A stretch of 64,000 nucleotides of DNA from Ustilago trichophora (lineage: Eukaryota; Basidiomycota; Ustilaginomycetes; Ustilaginales; Ustilaginaceae): NCBI GenBank assembly GCA_900323505.1, contig OOIN01000005.1, forward strand, positions 434,001 through 498,000, given 5' to 3'. The notes under the pieces were generated by a model. The model worked only from the letters and a program-made list of their open reading frames with translations. It made no database searches and had not been told where the DNA came from. Numbering within the stretch: the first letter of the stretch is position 1; each line of letters starts with the position of its first letter. Both the position numbers and the translations under genes were made by a program. Shown piece by piece: positions 31,623-42,552 of the stretch.

Positions 31623-32744
31623 ATGAATCCATTCTGGATCCTACGCCATCATGCGTCTTCTTCAATACGATCGTTGCACTTTTCCCACCATCTACTCGCT
31701 GTTGGGGACGACGGTGGAATGGTATCTTTTGTCGACCTGCACTCGTTGAGACCGGTATTCAAATGGACAGCGCACAAAGAGTCTATCTTGACCGTCCTCG
31801 TCATCGCAAAGAATCAAGTGGTCACTCATGGAAGAGATAACGAGCTCAAGCTTTGGCGTCTTCCCAACATCCCACCATCCCTTGGAGCTAGTAGTAGCAC
31901 CGCCACCGAGGCCACAACTCCTGAACTCGTTCGGACCATCGGGGTAAACGCACTCAACTTTTCCCGTTGCTCCTACAATCCCTCCTCGGGGAAAATCGCT
32001 GTTCCTAACGCCCTCGATGCGGCCTACATTGACATTCTAGACCTCATCACCGGCATCAGGACTCACGAGGCAATCGGAAGACCAGATATAAGACCTAGCG
32101 CTGGAAATAGATTACCTATCGTAATGTCCTTGCATCTATTTGAACAAGAGGTGATTGCCGGATACGAAGATGGTAATGTCAAGAAATGGAATTTAGATGG
32201 CCACCTCTTGTGGGAAGCTAAATGTCATTCTGAGTCAGTGATGAGTATCGCTATCCACAAACAAGGCAACTTTGGCATTTCCGTCGGCGCAGATGACAGA
32301 ATAGCCCACTTCGACTGCAATTCCGGCAAGACAAAGTTGGCTCAGATGAAAAAGTCAGGTAAAGCAAGTACGGCAATTGCCCCCGACGGTAAAAGTTTTG
32401 CTGTCGGCGGCTGGGACGGGTCGTAAGTATCAATCCCCTTACCCTCTGGCTCGTTTTTTCAATGATGGATGCGGATCAACGCTGACATGGTTCCTGATTG
32501 CTTTGACCGGATGACGACACGCAGAATACACATATACTCGACAAGCGGCATGACAGAGTTGGGTCAGTTGAGCTATCACAGAGACACTGTCGAGTGTCTA
32601 GCTTTTGCCCATGCCATAACTCTAGGTCAAGAAGATGCAAGCTCTTCAGATGAGGACCAAGACGACGATGACGCAAAGCCGACAGAGTTGATCCTCGCCG
32701 CTGGTGGGAGGGATGGCAAGATTTCGCTGTGGAAGTATGACTGA
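31623..32744 (+). CDS. ASA1: ASTRA-associated protein 1 (WD40 protein, GNB1L-like)
   Basis: Two exons, 31623-32422 and 32525-32744, give 339 codons. The 102 nt intron has a GTAAGT donor, a CTGAC branch site (about 32491) and a GCAG acceptor; it joins GWDGS to IHIYSTSG, completing a WD repeat. WD-like repeats run the whole length, starting with SSIRSLHFSHHLLAVGDDGG and AHKESILTVLVI...THGRDNELKLWRLP, the block characteristic of Asa1, and ending with LAAGGRDGKISLWKYD. Asa1 is a subunit of the ASTRA/TTT assembly that works with Tel2-Tti1-Tti2 to mature PIKK kinases and links to chromatin remodelling (family knowledge). It is tail-to-tail with CACTIN, 157 bp apart. Confidence 0.8.
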
Positions 32745-32901
32745 CATCAATCGCAAAATCACCACTTTCAGAGCACTCACACACTCACACAGAAAAAGCC
32801 TGGACTGTGTGTAAGTTAAGTTAACTTGTTGGTCTTTTCTGAACAAGCAAAGAATCTTTGGATAGCATCGCGACATAAAGGATGGAAATGTGAGGATCTC
32901 C

Positions 32902-35076
32902 TCACTTGCGATACCTCAACCGCTTAAAGTTGAAATGCAACTGCAGCACTCCTCTATCAAAGCTGTTCCTGAATCCCCTCTTGTGGCTGTACTCCCACTC
33001 TCTATTGACGATCCTGAACGCGATATCCTCGTAGGGTGGACCGGCACTGAACCTCAACAGCACTGTATCCTCCTCTCCTTTCTCCTTGACCACCTTGTAC
33101 GTCGGTGCGACATTCTTGTCGATGAGATCCGGGTAGAAAATGTTGAACTTGTAACCCTGCACCGTCTTGGGCGGTGGATTGTCCGAATCGTAGTGGGTCT
33201 GGTTGTACTTGTTCCAATCGAACCCGGTGTGGACACGGTTGAAGAAGCGGGGTTTGCGAGGACGATACTTGTCCTCCCACTGATAAGTTTGATGCGTGAG
33301 TGCTTCATCGCCAGGCATGACTTCTTCGGTGACGTCGAGAGCTTTCGATGCTTCTTGGATGAACATGCGGTCGGCTGGGTTGTCAGAGCCTTCGAGGTCG
33401 GTAGCGTTGCGCGTCTTGGGGATGAAGAGTTGTCCGGTGATACGACGACGAGCTGCAACGAGCTCTTCGAGGTCTTCGCGAAGAGATTTGATAGGCAGAC
33501 GTCGGTCTTCGTAGCTGAGATGGGATGGATCGATGGGGGCAGGCTCCATCTCGTCAGCATCGTACAGCGCGTCGAGAGCTGCTTCTTCTGCATCGGCTGC
33601 AGCCTTGACGGCATCTTGTGCATCCTCAGCTTCGGGCACTTCGTCTTCAGAGTCGTCGCCAGTCTGTTGGAGAAGCTCTTGCTGCTGGCGTGCGGCTTCA
33701 TCGCGCTGCTTGCGTCGCAGATACTCGAGTCGGTTGGACAGCACAGCTTCGTGCATATCACGTAGGCGCGCCTTGGCCCGCCAAACCACGATCGACTTGA
33801 GCACATTCTCCCAGTACTCGACATCCACCGGTTCGCCGGAAGCCAACTTGGAGCGCACTTGATTCTGGAGCTGCTGCAGCTCGTCTGTCGACTTGGTAGA
33901 CAGCATCTTGTTGATCCTGCCGCGTTCTTCTGGATCCTGGCGTGCATTGACGGTAGTGGCAGCGCGAGAAGCATTGTCTTGCTCTTCCTTGAGTTCTTCC
34001 AGCTTGTCGTCGCATACAATGAGCATGGATCTCCAAAAGTCGAGATGAGATTCGTTCTTCTCGAGCTGCAGATACATTTGGATATCTTGATGGAGCTCTT
34101 CTGTCTCTTCCAGCGTTAGGTTCACAAAGATGGTGTAGGGCTCTTCGAGGTCGATCTCGAGACCGGCTTCGTCATCGTCATCGTCCTGCTTCTGTTCTTG
34201 CTCGGCGATGATGTTGGGGTCGGCCCACTTGAGGTTGATGCTGAGCAGATCGATGGGTTTGGCGCGATTCTCCTTGACTCGAATTACGGCTCGACGTTGT
34301 GCCTGCTCGAGGTGGAAGTCGTCCTCCTTGGCGACCCAGCTGGCCATCTGAGCTGACTCTGCGAGTCGAGCCATCCTGGCTTCTTCTTCTTCGCGCTCTG
34401 CCGCTAGCCTCTCACGCTCGGCTCGCTTGGCGTTGAGCTTCTCGATCTCGGCCATGGCCTCCTGTCTGCGTTGTGCGTCACGCTTTTCGGCTTCTTCACG
34501 AGTCATGCCCTGTTTGCGTTCCTTCTCCTCCTTCTTGCCCCATTTGAACTTTTGGGCAAGATTTGCGTCGTTGAAAGGGTTGTCCTCGGCAGAATACATC
34601 ATGAGCTCGGCAACGGCAGTGCGCTGGGCGGCACCTTCTTCCTCATCAAGAAAACTCTCTTCCAGCTGCTTAAGTTTCTCGGAGCGCTTCGCAGCTTTGC
34701 GGACACGTCGCTCCTCCGAGGTCTCGCGCCGTTTGGCGGATCGATCACGATCGCTGCGATGCTCTCTGTGGCGGTCATGTCTAGAGTGACTCGAGCTGGC
34801 GTGATCACGATCACGATCCCTGTCCCTGTGACGGTGTTCGCGATCCGACCTGTCCCGTCTATCATCATCGCCGTGAGACCGAGAGCTGTGAGATCTTCTG
34901 TTTTGATCGTCTTCGCGGTGGCGCTTGCGGCGTTCGGAAGAGCGATCTCTGTCTCGACTTCGTTGGTGGTCATCTGCATCCGATCGGTGACGTCGCTTGT
35001 GATCTGAGGAATCGTGGTCGTCGCGTGAGGAGCTCGGTCCTGCTCTATCGTGGTGCGACCGCGATGAAGACGACAT
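32902..35076 (-). CDS. CACTIN: Cactin, spliceosome-associated protein
   Basis: A 724-codon single exon. The N-terminal 120 residues are an Arg/Ser/Asp/His-rich RS-like domain, followed by a charged coiled-coil middle (cactin_mid) around 190-400. The last about 125 residues are the highly conserved C-terminal domain: KYRPRKPRFFNRVHTGFDWN, YNQTHYDSDNPPPK, VQGYKFNIFYPDL, and the terminal HFNFKRLRYRK, nearly invariant across eukaryotes. Cactin (Cay1 in fission yeast) is needed for splicing of specific introns and for telomere/heterochromatin functions. The nuclear location is supported by the RS region. The ATG at 35076 opens the RS domain. Confidence 0.95.
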   Translation of the reverse strand: MSSSSRSHHDRAGPSSSRDDHDSSDHKRRHRSDADDHQRSRDRDRSSERRKRHREDDQNRRSHSSRSHGDDDRRDRSDREHRHRDRDRDRDHASSSHSRHDRHREHRSDRDRSAKRRETSEERRVRKAAKRSEKLKQLEESFLDEEEGAAQRTAVAELMMYSAEDNPFNDANLAQKFKWGKKEEKERKQGMTREEAEKRDAQRRQEAMAEIEKLNAKRAERERLAAEREEEEARMARLAESAQMASWVAKEDDFHLEQAQRRAVIRVKENRAKPIDLLSINLKWADPNIIAEQEQKQDDDDDEAGLEIDLEEPYTIFVNLTLEETEELHQDIQMYLQLEKNESHLDFWRSMLIVCDDKLEELKEEQDNASRAATTVNARQDPEERGRINKMLSTKSTDELQQLQNQVRSKLASGEPVDVEYWENVLKSIVVWRAKARLRDMHEAVLSNRLEYLRRKQRDEAARQQQELLQQTGDDSEDEVPEAEDAQDAVKAAADAEEAALDALYDADEMEPAPIDPSHLSYEDRRLPIKSLREDLEELVAARRRITGQLFIPKTRNATDLEGSDNPADRMFIQEASKALDVTEEVMPGDEALTHQTYQWEDKYRPRKPRFFNRVHTGFDWNKYNQTHYDSDNPPPKTVQGYKFNIFYPDLIDKNVAPTYKVVKEKGEEDTVLLRFSAGPPYEDIAFRIVNREWEYSHKRGFRNSFDRGVLQLHFNFKRLRYRK

Positions 35077-35389
35077 TGCGACTCAGTTCGAGCGGCGACG
35101 GCGGCAGTGTAGTGGTAGAAGATGAAACGATGCCGAGAAGCAAAGATGGTGTGGAAAGCACTCATTATGCTCAGTCTAAATTTCACAAGGTCAGGTTCAA
35201 GTGGAGCGGCAACAGCCAAAGTGAATCGCGTTGGCATTCGGACAGTGTTTGATTGACATCTTCGAAATGGCCGAAAAATGAATCAAGTCGAAATCGGATC
35301 TGCCGCGCATCTTGTCATTCATGATGGCCATCTTCTCATCTTCCATAGCTAACACATTCTTATCCACTCTTCGTCTTTCACCCAGAGTC
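35077..35389. promoter_or_regulatory. Divergent promoter CACTIN / LSM12
   Basis: 313 bp between divergent starts. In-frame ATGs at 35321 and 35324 lie upstream of the chosen LSM12 start, so part of this stretch could be coding if transcription begins earlier. Confidence 0.5.
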
Positions 35390-36356
35390 ATGGCAGCACA
35401 GCTCGCAAACAACTCCGCTTCATCGGCTGGCCGAGGTAGCGCAACTCCCGCCAATCAGCTCGCCAACATCGCAAAGCTGCTCGGATCTACCGTCACTTTC
35501 ACTGTCGGCGACAGGCAGACTCGGACGCTCTCTGGCAAGCTCTGGGCCTACGATCCCAGCCTTGGTGTTGTTGGGCTAGAATGTGAACCCGTACCGCTGC
35601 CATCCCACCTTTCTTCGGCTCCTGCAGCTGCAGCCTCAGTCGCTCAGGCTTCGCAGACATCACGCAACCGCTTCGCCCAGCCTACTGCTGCCGCCGGTTT
35701 CACCATCGTCAAAGTCTCTGAGATCAAGAAGATCGAATTCCAGCCGTCATCGGAACCAGCCAATGGTGCTGCATCCAAGTCGCAGACCGACACTCTCACG
35801 CCCATTCACCCTGTCTCGCTCAAGGCTGCTCAATTGAGAGAGGCCGATGCCGTCAAGCAGAGTCTCACCAAAGTCGCGCGAACAGGAAAGGACGTATCAC
35901 AGCTCGGACAGCAAGTATTCGACGCACTAAGCAAAACGTAAGTTCGCATAATCACCATATTGTTCTGACCTGAAGAACAGTAGCAAGGTATCTGACAAAA
36001 GTATTTTTCTTGTTGGATCTAGCTTGCCCTGTCGATGGCATGAGTCGCACATCATTGTCATGGAGGAGGTCGTCATATCTGGTCCTGGTTACGATCCAGC
36101 TTCCACCAACGTTCCTGGCTACACACAAGAGCAGCTTCAGTCCTTCATCGACGGTTCTAACACCGGTCCTGTACCAGAGGGCGCACAGTCCAAAGCAAAC
36201 AGCTGGCAGCGTGTAACTAAAGTCGTAAGTACCTGGCTCCATGCACACGGTTTCACCTTGTCTAAGCACTGTACTGACTCGTCAAACTTGTCTCTCTGGG
36301 TTTTGTGATCGTCATGACAGTTGCAAGGAGAGAGGCGCAAGATGAATGCCACATAG
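35390..36356 (+). CDS. LSM12: LSM12 homologue (LSm plus anticodon-binding-like AD domain)
   Basis: Three exons, 35390-35937, 36023-36224 and 36321-36356, give 261 codons. Both introns (85 and 96 nt) begin GTAAGT. The N-terminal LSm-like fold is seen in LLGSTVTFTVGD...LSGKLWAYDPSLGVVGLE; the C-terminal AD domain spans from IHPVSLKAAQLRE through the exon junction into LPCRWHESHIIVMEEVVISGPGY, matching the family's LPCRW-x-(6)-V-x-(2)-EV motif. Lsm12 (yeast) associates with Pbp1/Pbp4 at polysomes and stress granules. The ATG at 35390 (GTCATGG context) is chosen; upstream in-frame ATGs would add a non-conserved 22-23 residues. The last exon is only 36 nt. Confidence 0.87.
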
Positions 36357-36693
36357 GGTCTTTTCCGCACCGTAGACATGTCCTATTAATTTAAGCAACG
36401 TTGATCTTTGGTCAAAACGCTATCATCATCTGCCATCTGCCGTGACTTTAAAGTCTCTCTTGTCGACTCGAGGACACGTGGCGCTGACCGCGTTGTGTGA
36501 GATGCTTACACGTCCATGAGCTCGAAGGGCCGACAATCGTGGGGATGGCCGTGTCAGTCTCGTCTGATTGGCAGGCACGGTCTGTGCGAAAGCATGTCCA
36601 TATAATTGCCATGGCAAACGCAAGCTCTCGCTTCAAATCCTGTGATTGCATCACGGAAAATCTATTCGAGGAAGAAGTCAGTGCAGCGAGTCG
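36357..36693. other. Convergent spacer LSM12 / NPC1
   Basis: 337 bp between two stop codons; presumably 3' UTRs of both genes. Nothing else was recognised. Confidence 0.5.
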
Positions 36694-39600
36694 CTACAGA
36701 TCCTCCTCGTCATCACTAGCACCAGGCTCCGACGCCATCATAGGCCGATACTCGGAACCAGCTCGATTCAATCGACGCTTAACATCCGATTCGTCTTCGC
36801 CCCCGGACCATCCTCGACCTCCAAGCCAACTAAGCAGCACTGGCAGCAGGATTAAGCCATGAAGAAGGCCGCCCACGATCAGACACATCCACGTCTTGGC
36901 ATAGTATAGCTTGAGCAGATCCGACTTGGTAAAGATCAGCACGCCAACGCCAATCAGTTTCGTCGAAAAGATACCGTTGACCACAGAGCCACCGACATCG
37001 GTCAGCGCCAGCCAAGCTCTCTCGTCCCGTTCCTTTTGCGACATGGGATGCGATCGTGGCAAAGCTCCAGGTGCACGCATGAAGGCGCGAGCAATGTGAG
37101 CGCAGAATTCGACACCAATCGCTGCGCAGACGCTGAGATTGACCAGCGTCAGCGCATTGAACTGGATTCCCCAGAAGCCCATCGCCCCGGCAACAAGGAA
37201 GACCGCACTTGCTACACTCAGCGTCACCACCGCACCCGTGCGCCAGCTGCCGAGCAGCACCGTGTTGATGGCAAAGATGGCGACTGCCGCCGACCCGAGC
37301 ACCTGCAAGGCCATGGACAGCAGGTACGTGTACTGCTCGAAGAAGATGAAGAAGAGACTGTAGGGGAAAACTCGATAGCCTACTCGTTCTGAGATGTCGC
37401 TTGAGATTCGCTGCGATTGTTCCAGTGCACTAATGAAGTCCGACTGCGACCTGAGTGGTGAAAAGTAGGTTCGGAAGTGCGAAGAACGAACGCTCTCCTT
37501 TCCAGTGTTGGGGTCCGTCACGATACTGAGCGCAGACGAGTAGGCTGCTTGTCCCCCCAGCGGGCATTCCTGATCTGTTGGACTCTCGAGCCACTTTCTG
37601 AGGTATCGGTAGAACTCCTCACCTTCAGGGAGGCCGTCCATCGTAATATTCCAGGGAGGGTCTCGGCCCTCGAAGCAAGGCTGACAGGAGAAGGGACTAT
37701 CTCGTGGACCACAGAAAACGGTAGGGTCCGAGACCTTGACACGACAGCAGCCGTCGAGGATGGGGTTGAGCCATTGCAGGAAGTCGTCGATCCAGCTACT
37801 GGCAGGTTCGGCGATCCACGATACTTGGGGTCTCTGACGTTCGCCCTCCAAAGTGTTGGCCAGCGACAAGGGTTCGCATGTGGTGAATCTTCCACAGAGA
37901 CCTCTCTGTCCCTGGCGCTCAGAGACTTCTTCGCCCGCAGCGACAAAGTACACGGGTGGACCGACGTCAAGAAAAACGTCGATGGCATCAAAGTAGGGCC
38001 TTAAGTACGACTTTGACGGAAGCGCAAGACGCTGGTCCAAACCCATCTCGATTCTTCGGACACCAATTGAGCTGAACACAGCAAGAGCACCGAATGCCGC
38101 CACGACCCATCGCTTGACGCCGGGGCGCAGCAAAGTCGGCGCAAATCGATATCGGATGAAAGAGTCGAGCGTCCCTTCCTTGTTTGCAGTCGAAATATCG
38201 GTAGGCAGCTGGATTTGCGATTGACGAGGTGGTGCCTTGAGACACGGAAGGCAGTCGATGCGTCCACTTTCAACCCGGCGGGCGTCGAGCGTCATTGCAG
38301 CGATGAATACGGTGCAGTGCAGCACTGCAACAATCAACATGCTTCCGGCAGCGTAGAGGGCAAAATTCCTGACGGCAGGCATGGGCACCACGGCACCGAG
38401 TAGGAATGCAACAATCTGTGTCGTAGCACTGAGGAGAATGGAGGGACCGACGCGAGCCAAACAGCGCGCTGCGCGCTCTTCAACCCTTACACGCGCGGGC
38501 TGACTCGCTGAGACATGCGCGTCAGTGTAGAGGTCACCACGCGACTCGATCTCATCCGTTGGTGAAAGCATTGGGCCTCCAGAGGATCCCATAGAAGGTC
38601 CGCCTGACCCAGCTGTCGGTGAATCAGATTGAGGGATACCCGCACCAGCAGAGGGCTGCTGAAGCGCCTGCCGGTCCATCTCGTTGCAGAGCAGGAAGAT
38701 GTTATCGACACCCACAGCTAGCAGCATGAATGGGATGACCTCGGCAATGATGAGGGTGACCTTGACACCCATAGCACTGAAGATGCCGACAGCACAAGAG
38801 ACGGAACATAGCACGATGATGATGCCGAACAGACCCAAGGTGAATTTGGACGATACACAGTACGTATTGATGAGAGTTCGAGATCGACGAAAAGCCGTCT
38901 GCAAGAATCGGGCCACGCCCCCAGATGCAGCTCGTGGGGATACTGCGCTCATTCGTGGGTACGATCCTGGCTCTGCAATAGGCGAGCTGTCTTCCTCGTC
39001 ATCCACTGGTCCAGGTGAGATGTTGCTCGGTCCTCCTAGGGTGAGCGCCACGTAGATGAACATGGTCAGGTAGGAGAGCACAACAATGCCTACATCCGTG
39101 TTGCTGCTGCTTCCAATCTCGGTCTCTAGGCTGACGCCGGTGCTGAAGGCGATCTGGATGCCCAACTCTTGACGTCGCACTGAGAGCGGATGAGCTTCCA
39201 CAGCAACGTCCTTGGCTTTTGAGTCGCTCGTAGGGTCCGTAGCGACTTGTTCGAGAAGTTCAAGGAGTTGTCGCTCCCAGTCCTCAGCGGCTTTAAGGAG
39301 TGTGCTGTTCAAACTGTTGTTGAGGACATACGTCACAACAGCGGACCGAGCCTGACTCGGCTCAGCGTCGTCGGGCAGACCACCGAGGATAATGTTCGGC
39401 TTGAGTGGTTGACCAAACAATGGGAGACATTCGGCTGGATTGCTACCGCACTGATCGAGGGCTTGGTCCCAGTTGTTTGCATCGAGTCCGTAGCCGCTAG
39501 GGTCGTCTTGGAAGTAGCCGAGGATGCTCTGCACCACACATGCCGTGCCTGGACCTGCGGGGGCCAAACAGACATCTTGCAGCGTGATTCCCAACGGCGA

Positions 39601-41172
39601 CTTCAGATCACGCACCTCTTTCTCGAGATCTGCCAGCCACAGAAGGCGTTCCCAAGACAGGGCTGGCGGCAGAGCTTCCAGTGCCGCAGACGACGAGTTG
39701 TGTCGCAACGACGACATGTCCTGGTATGAGAATTGGTCCATGAGGAAGATCTGCTGCGGTCGATAGAAGGGTCCGAATTCCTGATCAAAGATCTCCTTCT
39801 GCACCTTGGCTGTCGAGCCCGGTGCCACCCAGAGACGGACGGGATCCACTTCCACCTCAAAGTCTTTCCAGCCAATGTTGGCAACCCCGACAAAGACTGC
39901 AGCTATCATGAAGGTCAGCCAAGGATGACTAGCACAGAAAAGACCAAGCCGATAGAAGGACCGAGTCAAGAGCTGATTGAGGGCGTACTTGCGTGGTTGA
40001 AGTGCACCCAGCGCCGACAGGTTGTCGTTACGTTCCAGCCCGATTCCACGATAGGTGCCGTCCGGGGCAGAGCTGGCAGAGCTCTCTTCGCCAAGGTGAC
40101 CAGCACCACGTGCCCCAACAAGACCACCGGAGTGAGATTGGCTGGCCTGTGGTGTGCTGTCGAAGCCGTCCAACGAGTCCTCCGAATCCATTCGGACCCG
40201 TTCGAAGCCGCTAGACTGGCTGAAGAGACTGAGGCCACTGGTGCCGTGCGGCAATGCGATAGCTCCTCGGCGCCCTCGAAAGAGCCTCAGAAGAGATCTC
40301 CAAAACCATATTAGTAGAACTAGAAGCGAGTAAAGAAGGATGACAGAGAAGGTAAAGCAGGAGATGGAGCCAACTGAGCAGGTGCTGCCGTGTGTGTTTG
40401 GTGGCGGCAGCTCTGGGAGAGCTGTGCAGGTGTCTGGACAGTCGACGCAAGCACATCGTGACAAAAGATCAGGCTCACTGCACTGCCTGGGGCTCTCGTT
40501 GAAAGGGATTGGTGGCAAATGTGAGTCGTTTCGAAGTCGAGCTGAGGTTGGGTAGCTCAGCTCCAAGAGAGTCTCCGGGGCCTGGTCGGGAAAGTTGATC
40601 TGAAAAGGACTGCCGAGCAACGGCTTCTCGTCACCAAGAAATTTGAGGAAAGCATCTGGCTCTTTGGCACCTCCGCCGATCAAGTCCATTGCAAATCCGT
40701 TGCTGGCTCCAAACTTGACGTTCTTGCAGCTGTCGAAGAACTTTTGCTTCCAATCCGCATCGATGTAATACTCAACTGTTTTGACAGCTTCGGATGCTTT
40801 GCCATCGCTTCCAGTCACTTGCTGCGTCTCGGAGACATCGACGAATTGAGCCTGATTAGGTGAGCAGGTAAACGAGCAAAACAGGTTCCGAAAGTTGTTG
40901 CGACAGGCGGGGCAGGAGGAGATCAATGGCTCTGCTTGCTGCATGTTTGCAGAAAGGCTTTCAACCTGTGCCTGCGTGCAGCAGACCGGTCCTTCAGCAA
41001 AATCAGAGCCGCAAGTAGCCACAAGTAGCTCTCGAAAGCCATCCTCCTTGGGCACAGAGGCGTTCTCGTCAACTGAACATGGCAAGTCAGGGCTAAAGAC
41101 GCTCTTCTTGCCGCAGTTGCCTTTCATATGACAGCGTCCCGGCGGACGTGCCTTGGCTGCATTGTTGACCAT
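36694..41172 (-). CDS. NCR1: Niemann-Pick C1-type sterol transporter (Ncr1)
   Basis: A 1492-codon continuous frame. The Cys-rich N-terminal sterol-binding domain (about 1-260) has the GRCHMKGNCGKKSVF opening, the AEPLISSCPACRNNFRNLFC and SPNQAQFVDVSE block, and DLIGGGAKEP. A first membrane span follows near 280-300, then a lumenal loop. The sterol-sensing domain (about 776-960) contains PFMLLAVGVDNIFLL; a second Patched-type membrane block lies near 1265-1470. NPC1/Ncr1 moves sterols from the vacuole/endolysosome lumen into its membrane. The ATG at 41172 gives an N-terminus with no hydrophobic signal sequence, although the protein must enter the ER; a 5' exon carrying the signal peptide has probably been missed. 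The C-terminus ends in an acidic tail. Confidence 0.93.
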   Translation of the reverse strand: MVNNAAKARPPGRCHMKGNCGKKSVFSPDLPCSVDENASVPKEDGFRELLVATCGSDFAEGPVCCTQAQVESLSANMQQAEPLISSCPACRNNFRNLFCSFTCSPNQAQFVDVSETQQVTGSDGKASEAVKTVEYYIDADWKQKFFDSCKNVKFGASNGFAMDLIGGGAKEPDAFLKFLGDEKPLLGSPFQINFPDQAPETLLELSYPTSARLRNDSHLPPIPFNESPRQCSEPDLLSRCACVDCPDTCTALPELPPPNTHGSTCSVGSISCFTFSVILLYSLLVLLIWFWRSLLRLFRGRRGAIALPHGTSGLSLFSQSSGFERVRMDSEDSLDGFDSTPQASQSHSGGLVGARGAGHLGEESSASSAPDGTYRGIGLERNDNLSALGALQPRKYALNQLLTRSFYRLGLFCASHPWLTFMIAAVFVGVANIGWKDFEVEVDPVRLWVAPGSTAKVQKEIFDQEFGPFYRPQQIFLMDQFSYQDMSSLRHNSSSAALEALPPALSWERLLWLADLEKEVRDLKSPLGITLQDVCLAPAGPGTACVVQSILGYFQDDPSGYGLDANNWDQALDQCGSNPAECLPLFGQPLKPNIILGGLPDDAEPSQARSAVVTYVLNNSLNSTLLKAAEDWERQLLELLEQVATDPTSDSKAKDVAVEAHPLSVRRQELGIQIAFSTGVSLETEIGSSSNTDVGIVVLSYLTMFIYVALTLGGPSNISPGPVDDEEDSSPIAEPGSYPRMSAVSPRAASGGVARFLQTAFRRSRTLINTYCVSSKFTLGLFGIIIVLCSVSCAVGIFSAMGVKVTLIIAEVIPFMLLAVGVDNIFLLCNEMDRQALQQPSAGAGIPQSDSPTAGSGGPSMGSSGGPMLSPTDEIESRGDLYTDAHVSASQPARVRVEERAARCLARVGPSILLSATTQIVAFLLGAVVPMPAVRNFALYAAGSMLIVAVLHCTVFIAAMTLDARRVESGRIDCLPCLKAPPRQSQIQLPTDISTANKEGTLDSFIRYRFAPTLLRPGVKRWVVAAFGALAVFSSIGVRRIEMGLDQRLALPSKSYLRPYFDAIDVFLDVGPPVYFVAAGEEVSERQGQRGLCGRFTTCEPLSLANTLEGERQRPQVSWIAEPASSWIDDFLQWLNPILDGCCRVKVSDPTVFCGPRDSPFSCQPCFEGRDPPWNITMDGLPEGEEFYRYLRKWLESPTDQECPLGGQAAYSSALSIVTDPNTGKESVRSSHFRTYFSPLRSQSDFISALEQSQRISSDISERVGYRVFPYSLFFIFFEQYTYLLSMALQVLGSAAVAIFAINTVLLGSWRTGAVVTLSVASAVFLVAGAMGFWGIQFNALTLVNLSVCAAIGVEFCAHIARAFMRAPGALPRSHPMSQKERDERAWLALTDVGGSVVNGIFSTKLIGVGVLIFTKSDLLKLYYAKTWMCLIVGGLLHGLILLPVLLSWLGGRGWSGGEDESDVKRRLNRAGSEYRPMMASEPGASDDEEDL

Positions 41173-41884
41173 CTTGATGTGCTCAGAAAAAGGCGAGTTC
41201 TTATTTGGGAGCGTGTCGATATGGCCGCAGTAGAGAGATCGGGTGGCGAAGGTAGCAAGGCGATCGACGGATGGTGGCCAGCAGAAAGATGGTATCTATC
41301 TGTGACGGCTGTGCACATTCTCTAGCTGCACGAGACGCAAGCAAGAGGCCCATGCGCGGCCGATTGTGGAGGCATGGCTGGACGCGTCTGCGAAAGGGAC
41401 CCTTCTTTGTAAAGCCGCGAGACGCGGCATGCGAATCGCGTACGGTGCGTCCAAAATTGATTTTCAAGGCCACAAGACGCAAGAAAAGTCACGATTTCCT
41501 GGCCGTTCCACGAAGTTTTACGAGGCTAAACCTTCCGTTCTCGTAAAGTTGCAATGACTTGTGACAATCCATTGCGCAGACGTCCACTGGCAGCTTGTCA
41601 TCCTGAAAGAAGGAGACGTTTGTGAGAGGAAAACCTCGCTCGTGCTGCTTTTCAGACCTCAGACACAGTTTCCTTGTTTCATCAATGATCTGCAAAAGAA
41701 TGCTGCCTAAGCTGACCACCGTCCCAGGTTGCAGACTCATGACTTTGGACAATTTTTTGACCGCTCACCAGCAAAACGTCGCATCGCCATCACTGTCGCT
41801 ACAGAGTCTTTTTAAAATGTTGAACCGCTTTCCTTGCGTTCACCGTCCATTGCATCGCAACCGTCAAGAATTCTATCCTAGTTA

Positions 41885-41990
41885 TATCGTAAGGAAAACT
41901 GCAACTAGCAGCCACCCAAAGCAAGCACTCCCGATCTAGGTGCTTGCTAGGGTGGCTCGGGGTCCGTCTTTTTGTTTTTCTTTTTTTGTT
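41885..41990. repeat. Palindromic repeat family, copy A (degenerate)
   Basis: TATCGTAAGGAAAA left edge, GCCACCCAAAGCAAGCAC (41911-41928), centre CCCGATCT, then the inverse arm GTGCTTGCTAGGGTGGC and a T-rich right edge. The arms pair with few mismatches. The boundaries are approximate. Confidence 0.65.
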
Positions 41991-42184
41991 CACTTTGTGG
42001 GTGAGCGCGCTGGCTGACAGAAGCTCGGCAGCCTAGTTTACATCTGTTTTTGTGACTGATTCATCGACACATCGACAGGAGTCGTGCTCAGAACAAAAAG
42101 GAAACTATGGATCCTCTGCAATGTGAGTGATTGTTCGCTTTCGGTCTCAGACAGCAGACACTCGTTGAAACCTTCCCGTAACTT

Positions 42185-42552
42185 TCAGAGCTGATAAAGA
42201 CCGCTCCCCTCGAGGGATCGCATATGACCTTGGAGCAAAGCACGTCTATCGAACAGTCCGCCTCCTCTAGGTGCAGAGCACAGAAGCAGCAGCAAGGTCT
42301 CTGAAACAACAAAGTCATTAATGATTTGCTCGACCAAAAGCAAGGGGGCCGCTTCTCTTCCATCATCGGTGTTGTCATATGGAGCTGGTCTTGGCCTTGG
42401 CATCCATATGTTCTCCTTCCTGTTAGCCGTCTTGGAACCATATAGCTGCTTCAGAAGACCATGCTTCAGGCAGATAATGGACAGCGTTGTCGCATCACCA
42501 GCGTCGCAGGCGCAAGCTCCCGATCCGTCACTGTACAGTAGCTTGTTTGTTT
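42185..42552 (-). other. Orphan open frame without ATG
   Basis: About 120 codons open on the minus strand, starting after a TAA at about 42553 and ending at TGA 42185. The only ATGs lie well inside (first at about 42403). The predicted peptide has a balanced composition with a Leu/Val-rich helix-like middle (EQIINDFVVSETLLLLLC). I do not recognise it. It may be an exon of an unannotated gene, a remnant, or chance. Confidence 0.2.

Noticed and set aside
35321..35389. Extended start of LSM12 with a presequence-like N-terminus
   Set aside because: The added 23 residues look like a mitochondrial leader, which does not fit this cytosolic family; the downstream ATG has better context and directly precedes the conserved part.
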